From Membranipora membranacea (lineage: Eukaryota > Bryozoa > Gymnolaemata > Cheilostomatida > Membraniporidae), in contig OU612070.1 in the NCBI GenBank assembly GCA_914767715.1, positions 24,850,025-24,914,024 on the forward strand: a stretch of DNA of 64,000 nt. The letters are read 5' to 3'. The notes beneath the pieces were generated by a model, which saw only the letters and a list, made by a program, of their open reading frames with translations, ran no database searches and was not told the origin of the DNA. How positions within the stretch are numbered: position 1 is the first letter of the stretch; every line of letters starts with the position of its first letter. Below, piece after piece: positions 37,697 through 49,699 of the stretch. Position numbers and translations under genes: made by a program.

Positions 37697-38808
37697 CTGT
37701 CCCATGCTACACACCTGTGATCTCACCTTGTGCTTTCAAGAAACATAGTGCCATTTTTAGCTAGTGGCTATAGAAGCAGCTACAAGCAGACAATGTCAAA
37801 GTGATTCATTTTATCATTGTCCTCCATCCGACCCTATTGTTCACTTATTTATTTTTGCAATAAAAAGAATCCAAAGTTACTCGGGAAGCCAATTAACATT
37901 ATAATTACTTACATGAATATTTTGAGAACAGATTAATTTCATTAAAATTTAGCGTCTATTAGGTAAATTCGCGGCCTTGGTATTTATATGAAATAATCAA
38001 TAAAAAATCAAAGGAAAATGGGAAAATCCAACTGAATCCATTTTGAATTCAAGTTGTCTCCCTATTACCAATGAGGAGCTAATTCTAAGTTACATACCTA
38101 TTATAATGTTATCTTTGATGAGGATCCTGTCAAACAATAATGATTTAGTTCCTCCCGGCACTTCATCAAAAAATTTTTATCTAAGGTCCAACAAAAAATT
38201 GTTTACACCGTATTTCTGAATGAATGCTTAACAAGGAACCAGTATATTCCCTAAAGTGGAGTGATATTGCAAACAATCGGGTGTCCAAATATCCCTCCGT
38301 AACCCCAGAGGGAACAAGCGCTATTAGACATTAGTCAGATCATGACTTGGTGTTGGGATGTAAGAGATGTTACTATAACTTCTGCAACTGTTGCATTTGT
38401 CACAATAACCATGACAATCAACCAACGGGAGGGGGGGGGGGGGGGTGGGTGAGTAAAACAATGCTGTACCTGATGCTATAATAACATAGATGAAATGATT
38501 TTAGAATCTGAAGCGCAGAACTAGTCTCCCCTTTTGTTGAGGTAGGACAACCGTATATCAATCCAACTAGATAGCTACTTCACAACATGACAACTTGTTG
38601 AAAGGATCAGTGGTTAATATGATAATAATGTGATTATAGAAAAATAGACAAAAATGGGAGAAAAAGCTCAAAATTGCAAAACAACTCCTTCAAATTAATT
38701 GTTTGATATAAATGCAACCATAAAGAGGATATCTGGTCCATCTAAGTTACAGGGGAAAATAAGAAAAATCAAGAAAGAACACGACCAGCACTCTCGATTA
38801 TCAACGAA
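37697..38808. other. 3' flank of transporter and intergenic
   Basis: A TTTTTGCAATAAAAAGAATC polyadenylation signal (AATAAA) occurs at about 37858-37863. A G-rich run lies near 38428-38445. No gene seen before the repeat segment begins near 38809. Confidence 0.55.
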
Positions 38809-40940
38809 GTCTATTTCAAAATTTATCCGTTAATATCTACCTGCATCATATTTTCACAAATGTATCATAAATATTACAAATAAGACAAGACATAAGATTT
38901 TGGTGCTGCGCTTCAGACCACATGAAGCAAGCAAGTTGCTTCATTAGTTGTACTCATTTAAAAATCCCTACTCTCTAACCATTATCTGAAAAGACCAACT
39001 CTAATATGCTGTGGCTGGCATACACAGCCTTTAATATTTATGCCAATCCAGGAAACCTCCAAGTATTGAGTAGCCAACCACCGACATCTCACAGAAGTGT
39101 GCTACCCAGTCGGTGTTCTTGAGCTGGCTCTCATTGTTGACATGTTTCGATAGCGTAGCTGTCGACATCCTGCTTTGTTCAAGACCAGAACCAAGAGGTT
39201 GAGCCGTAGGGAGACAGCATTAAGTGAAGATTCAGTAGTTTGTTTTGGGTACGACAGATTTTTATATGCCCAAGGACTCGAGTTTTTATCAGGTTCCATG
39301 AAGCCAAAATTTGCCCACCTGATCATCTCCATGATCAGCCCGTGAAAAACAATACTTGCATTATGTAGATGAGGAGGTCGTTTCCTACTGCTGCCATAAT
39401 TATCATAGAGAACACCCATGACAAAACTCTTGACGGTCTGTTTGACTGCTGTAAATGCCATTTTAAAATAATATAAAGCTCAAATTTCCAATTGGTTTCA
39501 TCCTGCACACTCAAACTTACTGTTTGCTGTTCATGATATGAAATTCAGAACTTCACTGAAGTTCCCGACATTCCAGGTCCAAAACCATCGTTTCAGGTAT
39601 CATAAGTATTACAAAATTAAGTATAAATGACGTATTTTTCCTCCTATGAATGTCATTGGATAAAAAATTATGAAGAACATGTCATAAAACAATTTAATAA
39701 TTGGTAAAAATCAACGCGTTTACGAAAAAAGAAGACATCTCAATCAAATGGAATAATCTAGGTATTCTAGATAGATAGATAGTTTATTCCTGTCTCCAAC
39801 GTAAGTCTGAGAAATATTTTGTCTTGTTAGAGCAATAAAAATGTGAGAAAAAAAAAAAAATATCAGTTACTAATTGTCAACATACTGACTATATAAGCTC
39901 AAGTAAATACTTAAGAGGAGGGAGTCCTGGATCCATGTTGATTCTACCTGAACATGCAGTTTACTATTCATTGTTATTTATTCCCTTATCAGGAGAATAG
40001 GATGTAATTTATGTTACTGTTATAGTGAGTGTATTTGGAATGAAGCCCAGTTGTCACTGAGAGGTCGCCTGAGATGTTGACTGAGAGGTCGGATGAGAGA
40101 GTAATCACAGGTTTATTTGAAGTGTTGGTTGAATCGAGTAAATGTAGTGACATTTGTGCAATGCGCCTTTTAATAAAAATGGCTGACACAATCCTTCAAA
40201 TCATTCCAGTCGAGAACATATTTGTTCCTTTTCATCTTCCGCTCAATCGCTGTGTGGAAGGAGTCGGCTGACATACTGGTGTGACCTGAAACAGAGTAAC
40301 AATAATTAGTGATAATAATAATAATAAATAATGATTGTGGTGAACAATCGAGGTTAAGACTTGAACAAGAAGTAATTCTTGTTCTGCCCTATGCCGTTAT
40401 CGCTCCAGATAGTGATGCGTGGCTGGTCGCGGTACTCCAGTAGTATTTTAAGCCAGGCTGATGTCATTTCCGGTCCCTTTCTACCACAAACGGACTCATT
40501 CCACATGGCACAGGTCACGTTGAGGTGGCGTTCCAACGCTCCCACGGGGCAGGTGGTGAGATTAAAACAGACGAGCCTAGAGATGAACTGGGCCTCCTTG
40601 TACCCTGAAACAAAAGTTATGCTAGCTAATTTGATAATGATAATTAATTCTCATTGAGTCACAAAATACGAATTTCCTGCTCAATGCAACAAAATGCTAA
40701 TTGCAACCAGCTTTCATGCTGCCAAAGGAAGGGATTGATGATAATTAGAGTAACGTATAGAGTTAAAGTGTCATGAACATTTATTATTAAATTATTGCTG
40801 AGCAAACAAAGTCATGAATAATTATTCTAGCAGTGGATTATCTTATAATGCTTATAATCACTAGCATGTAAGGTAAAAGTAGTATTTTTGGAGGTCCAGA
40901 CTCAAAATATGCTCCTCTGTTAACTGTCCGATAGACAGGA
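38809..40940 (-). mobile_element. Transposase-like repeat segment, copy A
   Basis: About 2.1 kb nearly identical in blocks to 52361-54440 (for example 39460-39990 against 52887-53430). The right boundary, CTTTGCC at about 40940, is where the match to the other copy stops abruptly, 20 bases before an exon of the Gly/Arg-rich gene. It carries pseudo-exons of a DUF7869-type gene on the minus strand and an ORF starting MAFTAVKQ (39461-39102) that recurs in other copies. Relative to copy B it lacks about 190 bp near 40355 and gains about 130 bp near 38860-38990. Confidence 0.72.
40170..40604 (-). pseudogene. DUF7869-type transposase-like gene, copy A exons
   Basis: Minus-strand exon starting at 40604 after acceptor TTTGTTTCAG encodes a core typical of DUF7869/RNase H-like proteins: EAQFISRLVCFNLT, CAMWNESVCGRKGPEMTSAW and IWSDNGIGQNKNYFLFK, with the D-N-x-x-x-Q-N-K-N motif. 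It is cut near 40357 by a deletion that removes the next coding part and its donor. A following exon, 40285-40170, reads GHTSMSADSFHTAIERKMKR and VLDWNDLKDCVSHF, the family's conserved G-H-T-x-M-x-A-D-S-x-H segment. The deletion means this copy cannot encode a complete protein. Whether the family is a transposon or a domesticated multigene family is unknown. Confidence 0.65.
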
Positions 40941-40960
40941 GCTTTGCCTGGCCTGGCCAG

Positions 40961-43216
40961 ATAATACTGGCGGTGACTCCTTTAATGGTTATGGAAGTCG
41001 AGATGGAGGCAGCGGTGGATTCAGTGGTGGTGCTGGAGGTGGTGGTAGAGATGCTGGATTCAGAGATAGTGGATACAGAGAATCAGGAGGTGGCTTCAGG
41101 GATTCAGGCAGCTTCAGGTAAGTCCACAGCACACAGTGTACAGTCTACCGTACTCTGTGTATGATGTGAATCAAGTTTCTTTATTCACACTCGTTGCTGC
41201 GGCTCGTATTTTAGGTTTTTTTTTCATGAAATAACACCCCCATCCCTAGCATATTTCACCACGGTTTTGACAACAGAGGTACATTCACAAAAAGTTAGCA
41301 GTTAGCAACATAATAATACGGTCATAACTTGCTGTTGAGTGATCCCACCATACCGAACACTAAATATTTCCTATTCTTACGGTAACTCTGCAGAATGTGG
41401 TAGTTTACATCAGTTGTACCATATAGACCAGTATGTAGTCCTGTGTTGTTACATGTGTGTGATATTGATTGATTGTAGAGTGACAGGTGGATACAGAGAT
41501 AGTGGACGAGAGAGGGGTTTTAGCAGCAGAGATGGAGGGGGTCGAGATAGTGATTACAAGAGGACCAGGTTTGTGTAGTATAAGCGCTTAAACGGTGTCG
41601 GGATAGCTGGTAAAAGCATTTCATTATCAACCACTTTGGGAAAGTGGTTGATAATGAAATGCTACTACCAGCAATCGCGACACTGTTTAAGTGCTTAAAC
41701 TAAGGTATGTGTATCATTGATAGAGGAGCCTCACTTAAGAAAGTTGCTTGTCAATATGTTACCGTAAAACTTTTTAGCGAAGCTGGATTTAGACGTTAGA
41801 ATGGGTAGAGAGGGAATCACAAGATCCTGATGTTTGGGTCGGAACAGGTTGTGATTTAAATTTTATCTGGCCTTAAAAAATGCAGTTTGTCCTGGAGTTG
41901 TCTGTGCATGGCAAATGATCACACAACTCTGGAACATCAGAAAATGGGAATTTGTCCAGTGATTTATACAAAAAAAGATGTGTGTAGTACCCCCCCCCCC
42001 CCCCCCCCCCCCCCCCAGGGAATATTATGCTCTAGTATCACAGATTAACTTGTGTCATTGATTCCTATCTAGTCAAATTACCACTCTGAAATTTCACTTT
42101 ACGTCATGATTATTAATCATAAACTTCTTCACCCATATGTACAATTTGTTTGGTGACAGTGGTCTACATTACAAGTTGTCTTTTGTCAGTTATTTCGTGC
42201 ATGAAATTATTCTATTTATATTTTTCCTTAGGTGATTAATCTGGTAGAATACTTGTTCTAATTGAACCTGTTTATATTCCTCGTCACAGGTCATATGGAG
42301 GCGGCGGAAGCAGTGGTGGTGGAGGCAGCGGCGGTGCTCACAATGGAAGGCAAAGGTGAGTTGTTTTGAGCTATAGGCTATTTTGAGTGTTTATAAGTTT
42401 ACAGTTGTTTACGTTAATCAAGCAGTACCTCTCATTTATAATGTATGGCATTCAGCATTACTATAGGGTGAGTGTGAACAGCCGAAACTCATCTACAAAA
42501 AAAAACATAACTACCGGTGGCCTGTGATACCTCACGTATATACAGTATGACTGCAGATGTAAAAGTTGCAATCGTAAAAGGTCGATCAACTGTATACTTG
42601 GATCGAGTACTTGTATCATCACTCCAAACCACTCCAGTATATGTAATATCTACATTGTCATCACTCGGTTGAGAACTGAAACTCAACATTTGAGGCACAT
42701 CCGAATAGGAATTTCACATCTTATCTATAGCATTTGAGTCGTGATCTAGATTTCTGTGATTCTTGTCCATGTCATTTTGATACGTTGACATGGGTGAAGA
42801 CAGCCAATATTAAGTACGCTGATTTCATTGATAATTTAAAATGTTGTTATTCGGTTGTTGATCAGGATAGTGTAATGGGGAGTGTGAGAAATTTTGAACG
42901 TTGAATTGAAAATAAACTGCCATGTGATTGCGTGTGGTCAGACACTTGTACGCTTCACTACCGATATATGATAAAGTCTGATGCTCAGAAAACTGGCTGT
43001 TGATCATTATTAACTACTGTCAACAAAGTGGTTCAAATCTCCGTATCAATTGGTAGCTTTATTCCACGAGTGAGGATTATGTCCAAGCTTCAACCACTAT
43101 GACACTCCTTCAGTATTCGGCATTCGAATCAGGTGATAACTCAATTTGTTCATTTGCCATTGTTGTCATAATATGTTGTTTCTCCAACACGATATAGGTC
43201 CGATAATCGCTACTAG
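40961..43216 (+). CDS. Gly/Arg/Ser/Asp-rich RNA-binding-like protein, 3' exons
   Basis: Four exons, 40961-41117, 41479-41568, 42290-42355 and 43198-43216 (stop TAG 43214-43216), have GT/AG borders and all later junctions share phase 2. They encode about 110 residues: GGSGGFSGGAGGGGRDAGFR, DSGYRESGGGFRDSGSF, GRERGFSSRDGGGRDSDYKR, SYGGGGSSGGGG and the end GRQRSDNRY. Repeated G-F/Y-R-D/E-S and Gly runs recall the low-complexity tails of RNA helicases and hnRNP-like proteins; such RG/RS tails bind RNA and drive condensates. No ATG in frame starts the first exon, and it begins in phase behind an acceptor CTGGCCAG, so upstream exons must exist. None is recognisable between the transporter and copy A of the repeat. 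It could be a truncated duplicate. Confidence 0.6.
41576..41703. mobile_element. 128-bp hairpin MITE next to a splice donor
   Basis: Two arms of about 60 bases pair almost throughout: AGCATTTCATTATCAACCAC at 41614-41633 and its inverse GTGGTTGATAATGAAATGCT at 41644-41663, with outer ends TAGTATAAGC and GCTTAAACTAA. Flanks GGTTTGTG (41568-41575) and GGTATGTG (41704-41711) agree at 7 of 8 bases. The left flank contains the splice donor (AG|GTTTGTG) of the preceding exon. Confidence 0.8.
41990..42016 (+). repeat. Poly(C) run, 27 bases
   Basis: Uninterrupted C tract in an intron of the Gly/Arg-rich gene. The length may be affected by assembly. Confidence 0.9.
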
Positions 43217-46200
43217 ATAGATGATCACTCTACGGAATCTACAAGTTGGATATGTTCGCTAACGACATGACCATCGGATGTCATGTTGACCGTCGAAGGT
43301 TGTGATAATGACTTAGTTAACACGAATATCTTCATGTAAACTGACCATTGTTATGTATATAGCTCTATTGTTGCTGATCTGTAAATAATATCTGGGAAAG
43401 CATGTCAACCACGCCAACATGAGCCAACCAGATTATTAAGACTCTCAATTCTTTATACGCTAGCAAGATTGAACACATTCCGCAATGTGTGTATTGCCCA
43501 GCTACATTTTTAGTATCACTTCTGTTGCCATTTTTGCTTTAACTACTGGGCTAATTTTTTGGAAATATATTATATAAATTAATTTGAAAATCAACTATTA
43601 CACTCAGACTGCATACCCTGCTGACAGTTCAGTACCCTGTGTCAGTCTTGATGGATCTTTGATATACCCGTTTGGCTGTCTTATGCCGAAGAAAAAAAGC
43701 ACATAATTATGCTATGAGTGGTAGTATCAGCATGATTTCGCATTCGATTCAACTCGAAATCATTCAATGAAGCAGCTGTATGACCGCTTTGATCTTGTGT
43801 CAGCCGTATATTAAGTGTTTTCGTGATATGATTCGATCTGAAATTTATGGATAAAGTGCTACATGACGCTCACTTGGGAATGTAATCGTAATGTGATGTA
43901 AGTAAGGACCGTTCCTAATTGTGACTGATCAAGCTCCGTTCTGTTGACATCGATTGTCGAACAATACAAGTGCTACAGATTCAGATTTGAGATTTGTAAT
44001 TTAGATTTTCTAGGTTTAGGACAGAATTAAGATTGATGTTTGTAGCTTGTCTGTACATAACTTGCTCTCGAAATCATATTCTCCCGTCATTTGAGCTGAT
44101 GGCATTATCAAGAGCAATTGTCTGCCCTCATCACCAACTCTCGATGGGCTTCCAAAGCATGATTCCTAGGGGATGAGACTCATTAACCGAATTCACGCTT
44201 TTTGTAACTTTTCAATCAAACTATGTCAGTGCTGGCAATCCCTCGCCCTAAGTGATTTCCCTGCATAAGTTAGTTTTGTGCCTGTAATGCCTATATGATG
44301 ATGATGAATAGGAAAATATGGTACCTCAAACCAGTCAACCTTCACATTGAAAAGTGCGTAGGATAGAACGCCTTAGACACATGTACAACATAAAAAGAAA
44401 TATTGGCTTTGACAGTTCTGGTATTTGAAACCTAATTGATCTATCAGACATCTTAAAATTACTTGCAAACATGTCTGAATGCTGTGGAACCCATAAAATT
44501 AATTATAATATTAATACCTCTCTGCTGCTACCTAAAAAATGTGAGCAGAGGATTTCATTTCCATTGGCGGATTTGAATCATGTTCAAGTTACCCATTCAT
44601 TTTTGCTAGTATAAAGGTGCCAGGGTTTCACTGTGGGCTGTCTAAACTGGGTGATCAAAGGAATCACGAATACGGCCATATCCCTTAATCTGTAAAAGGC
44701 TAATGTGTTTGAGATCGCAAACAAGTTTAGTCTCAGCTCACAGAGAAGGAAAAGCCTCTCCTCGTCCGCTTTAGAAGTTTGGTTAACTCAGCAGCCGTCA
44801 GTGTTCATTTGGAATCTGTCTTATCTGTCGTGACAGTCATCAGCCACTCTTTCAAAGAAATCAACAGGTAAACTTGCGTCTTCAAATATAAGCGAGAACC
44901 TGCGCCGCTGTTGTCTTTTGATAGCTATCTTTCACTTCTCAACGATGATTCAGGCGCCACACTGGGACTTAAATGTGTGGATAAAATAACAAAAGATTAT
45001 CATCGCTTTCGGTTTTTGTCAACTGTTAGAAGTTTTGGGGAACTATTATTATTCGATTGTAATTTTTGTGAAGCACAGGGACAGGAGTGAATGAAAGGTG
45101 TACGATGACTATGATGTATCGCCATCCGTAATTGCAACAAAACATCAAACATCATAGGTGGAATGCTTCCATTTTTTGACTATTGGTTATGTTATGGCTT
45201 CAGTAGATAATGTAATGGCAGCAGATAAAACTCTACGGCTTAGTGTACTCAACCTTGCCTCATCTATATAGTAATAACAATATAATGAGATTTAGAGTTA
45301 GAGACTCCTTGCTAAAACTTTATTGACCATGTATTAACTTTTATTTTATATAGCAAAGGTTGATCTGAAGAAACCCGCTAGCTGGTGAGCAAATCAACTT
45401 GGAATATTGATCTCCGCTATGATGACCGCTCAACTCAGATCGAACTACTTCGCATCAGTAAACATGGACTAATTTGTAAGTAACCTCTAAAACAGTAGCT
45501 CTGAACTTCCTGTAAGTATTACATATGTGGCTGAAGCAATATGAACACTGTCTCTTATAAGTCTTAAATCAGCGACACTCCAGGCCTGAAATTTGTACAC
45601 TTTTTTAGATCTTGATGTTTGGAGGCATATGTAACCATACCCCAGATAGAAGATTATTCAAGTTTTGGGATGAGGGAGGACTGCTACATGGTGAGAAGAT
45701 TACTTTTGCTGTGTGAAGTACTGCAAACATTTTTTCTGAGTCGGGAGTTATGGTGATTCTGCATATATCATTACTTTCTGGGCGTGGTTTCACAAATCCC
45801 TGATATGAGTAAGGACCTGCATTGAGATGCTATTTAGGGATTTTCAGATTTTTGTCAAAGGTTCAAAGCCCACTATTGCATGTTTGTCTCTGTAACACTT
45901 TTTTTTATTCACACTAAGGTGTAAAGATTCTGGTCAGTTTTTCAAAAAAAAATAAAGGTCATTGCATATATATATATGTAGCCAAGAAGAGCTGTTCTGC
46001 AGTTTCTTTTGTTGTGTTTTTTTACTTTATCAAAATAGATGTGTCTGATGTCTGGCACCATGTCTATTGGTGGACTTATTAGCGATGGTAATGGAGTCTA
46101 TGTCCGTAATGATGTCAATCAACGTCCGCATTCTGCACTAGATCATTGAACCAGTTCGAAACTTAATTTGTGAATAATATAACTGTTGCCTCTCCTTCTC

Positions 46201-47050
46201 TCTAACTCCTTGATTGAACAGAACATCCTCATGACTGGTGATTTGACTGAGTAAAGATACAACTATGTACAGCTTTGGAAATAATATACAGATATGTGAT
46301 CTGAACGACCTGATTTACTTCCTAATCAATACATTTGATTGGCTGACTGGCATACACAAACTTAGCCTGTCTTAACAAGCTTTGTGGGAATGCCCCCCAC
46401 CCCCACCAAACAAAGCTTAGCTCATGTAAAAAAAAACACCATACAATCTTTTCAGTTGAAGCACTGTAATGCTTTGCAGTGCGCAAACGTTATGCTTTAC
46501 GGACTGCAACACATTGTAGTATGCTTCGGCCTGCACTGGCTACTTTCAAGCTTATTAGTAAACCAGATTTATACACCCGTGGCTTCTCTAAAATTCATGT
46601 TGGCTTGAAGGAAGATCTTATCTTGGCTGGTTAGGATATGATGTTGTATATCGTTGTACAGGTGAGAGTCCTCATATGATGGTTGAATTTATCAAGGAAC
46701 CCTGGCCAACTTATTTTTATCATTCATTTTTGGTTTTTTTAAATGAAATGACACACTAGTAGGCTGTGACTACTAGGCCTTTTTCTTGTCCCTGTTCTAT
46801 TGGCAGTTTTCTGATAGGGACAGAAAGAGTTGGTTCGATACTATATATACACATTTATATTTTTTTTTACGAAGTGACCATGCTTATTGGTTTCAAACTA
46901 AAACTGGGTGTCTCATCAGTGGTTGAAGTTTTTTTTCGCTGGATCATTCAATGGCTTTAGATGTATGTGGACATCAATAGCTCATTCAAACCTTTTTCGC
47001 ATTCTAATCTTTGGCTTGTGTGGTTGGACGGTCACTGTTCTTTAGTGGGG
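43217..47050. other. 3.8 kb without recognisable gene
   Basis: Begins with the 3' UTR of the Gly/Arg-rich gene; no AATAAA stands out close to the stop. Open frames here are short, without domains or splice context. I see nothing else I can support. Confidence 0.5.
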
Positions 47051-47053
47051 GTG

Positions 47054-48620
47054 ATTAAGGAGAATCCGCCCCATTTTCCCAATGTCATATTACCACCAAG
47101 CCATTTTTCCACCTTCCGTTATCCCACTCTGCCGTTTTCCTACCTGGTCATTTTCCCATCGAGCCATTATCCCACCTGTTTAATTTCCCACTGTGCCATT
47201 TTCCCACCTGGACGATTTCCCACCAGTCTAGTTTCCCAACTGGATGTTTTCCCACCAACCCATTATTCCACCAAGACATTTGCTCAATAAGCCATTTTCC
47301 CACCAGGCCGTTTTCCCAACAAACAATTTTCCCAAAAGGACGATTTCCCACCAAACAATTTTCCCAACAGGACAATTTACCACAGTGCTGATTTCCCACC
47401 ACAAAATCTTTTCATCCCCGCACAGTTTTCCATTTGTAGCCTTTATTCAGGCTTAGCCGTTCACATTTCACAAATAAGTGAACAATGTTCACATCCAGCC
47501 AACACTGGAGAAAGTAGCTTTGAAAATGGAGATGTGAGTTGATTTTATTAGTAGCGGGTTTATTTTGATTTGAGTTTTTTATTGCACAAGTTGGTCCAAG
47601 TGGTTGATTTCATTAAAATTTCCTCCTTCTTATAAACTACTTTTTTGACAAAACAAATTAATTGCCAAATTTTCAAAAATTTTGAGCAATTTAATCATCG
47701 CCCGGGCTGAAGCGTATCAACGGTTATTGGCCATATCACTCTAAAGCTTTTATCATTTGTTATCTGCCACATGGCTTTCAGTAAAAATTGTTTTACTAGT
47801 TTACAAGCTCTTATCAGTCAACCACCAAACAATGTAAAGAAAATTCTCACTCTACCTATATTTACTCACACGATCCTTTCCGAGATGACTATGAATATTA
47901 TTCAAGTCACAACAATTATTTGCTTTGACCAGGGACCCTTCCTGCTTTTACCATATTAACAGTTTGAAACACTAGAATTGTTTCCACTTGTAAAAAGAAG
48001 GGACAACTACCTGCAATACTAAATGCGATTGGTGATAACCAATAAGCGTTAACATATATGATTGCATTGAAGAATCTGTGCTGTTAAATAAGGGTGGCCA
48101 TTTAAAGAAGGCAAGGCATAGATGATACTTGGTTTATTATACTCGTAAACCATAGACTGAGCTTTTGTAAGGATATCTATACACCGCTTGTTGTGGTGCA
48201 ATCCGGTTGTATGCTCTGTCTACATTATCTGATCAATTAAAATATTGTTAAGATTATGGCATTAGAACATGCTGTAACGCGTACTATTTATTTGTTCAAT
48301 GTTGAAGGTTTAAAATCAGTGAAACTTCTATTTAAAACGGAGATATAATATAAAAATACGACTAACAAAGTTATGGATTGAGTAAAAACGTAAAAATGTA
48401 TATTTAACAGTCAACCTGTGCCCCTTCTTTCCATGTTCAAAGGGATCTAAGGAAAGTATAAATACCAAAAATGTAATAATATCCAAATTTCGATGTTTAG
48501 CCTTTCATGTAAACTCTCACTCCAGGACTTGGAGGGGTTCTAGTATTGTGGGATAAAGGGAGGTGGGAAAATGGCTTGGTGGGAAAATGACATTGGAAAA
48601 ATGGCCGGATACCGATTAAG
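47054..48620. mobile_element. 1.57-kb element with inverted ends and a minisatellite
   Basis: About 70 bases at 47054-47125 (AATCCGCCCCATTTTCCCAA, then TGTCATATTACCACCAAGCC) match the reverse complement of 48548-48620 (ATCCGGCCATTTTTCCAATG, then TCATTTTCCCACCAAGCC). The left arm runs into a degenerate ~18-bp tandem repeat of CCATTTTCCCACC (47070-47405). The interior 47450-48540 has no coding signal. Flanking duplication not resolved. Confidence 0.6.
47070..47405 (+). repeat. Degenerate 18-bp minisatellite, CCATTTTCCCACC type
   Basis: About 18 diverged units of the form CCATTTTCCCACCnnnnn. The period is a multiple of three, which keeps open frames on both strands; these are not taken as genes. 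Confidence 0.85.
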
Positions 48621-48939
48621 GAAGCTCTCTCCATTTGGCATTTGTATGCGTTGAAATACCCTAAGCACAATATTCCTGGTGAGGCTTACCTGCATGACTT
48701 TTCTTCAATGATCAACAATTATCAAGCATATGTAACTTATGTTTCCCACAATAAACACAGCCCACAACCTTGCCACTCTGCTTTGTAACCCTGTCAATAA
48801 CTTCCTTCCTCTCCCTTTGTCACACATTTTTGTGTGGGCATGTTCCTTACATTCTCAGCTCAGCTTAGCTTTCACTCAGAGTGACAGGTCTCTCTCTGCA
48901 GTTCCATCTGGTCTACTTAATTGGCACATGTGAAACCGT

Positions 48940-49345
48940 ACTCACTTGAAAATCCCTACTCTCTTCCCATTATCTGAGAGACCAACTCTGATATGCTGTG
49001 GCTTGCATACATGGCCATCATAGGAATTTTCATAAATTCATAAATTTTCTGGTCGATACTCTGACCTTTAAAATTAATGCCAATCCAGGAAACCTCCAAG
49101 TATTAAGTAGCCAACTACCCTCATCTCATCTCACAGAAGTGTGCTACCAAGTTGGTGTTCTTGAGCTGTCTCTTATTGTTGACATATATTGATAGCGTAG
49201 CTGCTGGATTGCCGACATCCTACTTTGTTCAAGACAAGAACTAAGAGGTTGAGCCATAGGGCCCCATGATAATTCAGTAGTTTGTTTTGGGTAGGGCAGA
49301 TTATTATACACCCAAGGCCTTGAGTTTTTATCAGTCATATTTCTA
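48940..49345 (-). mobile_element. Repeat segment, copy C (partial)
   Basis: AAAATCCCTACTCTCTTCCC then ATTATCTGAGAGACCAACTC matches 38960-39005. Downstream GCCAATCCAGGAAACCTCCA, AGTGTGCTACCAAG and TCAGTAGTTTGTTTTGGGTA match copies A and B. The minus-strand frame corresponds to the C-terminal part of the MAFTAVKQ ORF but is diverged. Confidence 0.6.
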
Positions 49346-49699
49346 TTGTCATTATGATATCGTGTTTTTCTTCTCATTTGACTGTGGGACGAGTAGAAGG
49401 ATTATGACTTGTATTATTATTGAGCCCTTTTTCTTACCCATATCTGCAGCTCGAACTTTTTTTTCAAAATTTAACTTTGTTCCCATTGGCGGACAAGCTC
49501 CTTTTCAACTATATTATTTGTTTTTGGCTTGCATTGAGAGATGACATAATAACTTTTTTACTAGTATGGTCGCTATTGATAAGCGAGGACTTACCCAGTA
49601 TTTATTATTTCGAAATAGGGAACAGAAATCACTTCATCAGTTCGAGCAGTGTTTTTTCCCAGTAAGCTGACAATTTTCCTTGATCAACTATGTCAGATG

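Noticed and set aside
46961-47402. Open frames on both strands with Trp/Gly/Lys or Pro/Phe/Ser repeats.
   Set aside because: Artefact of the 18-bp minisatellite.
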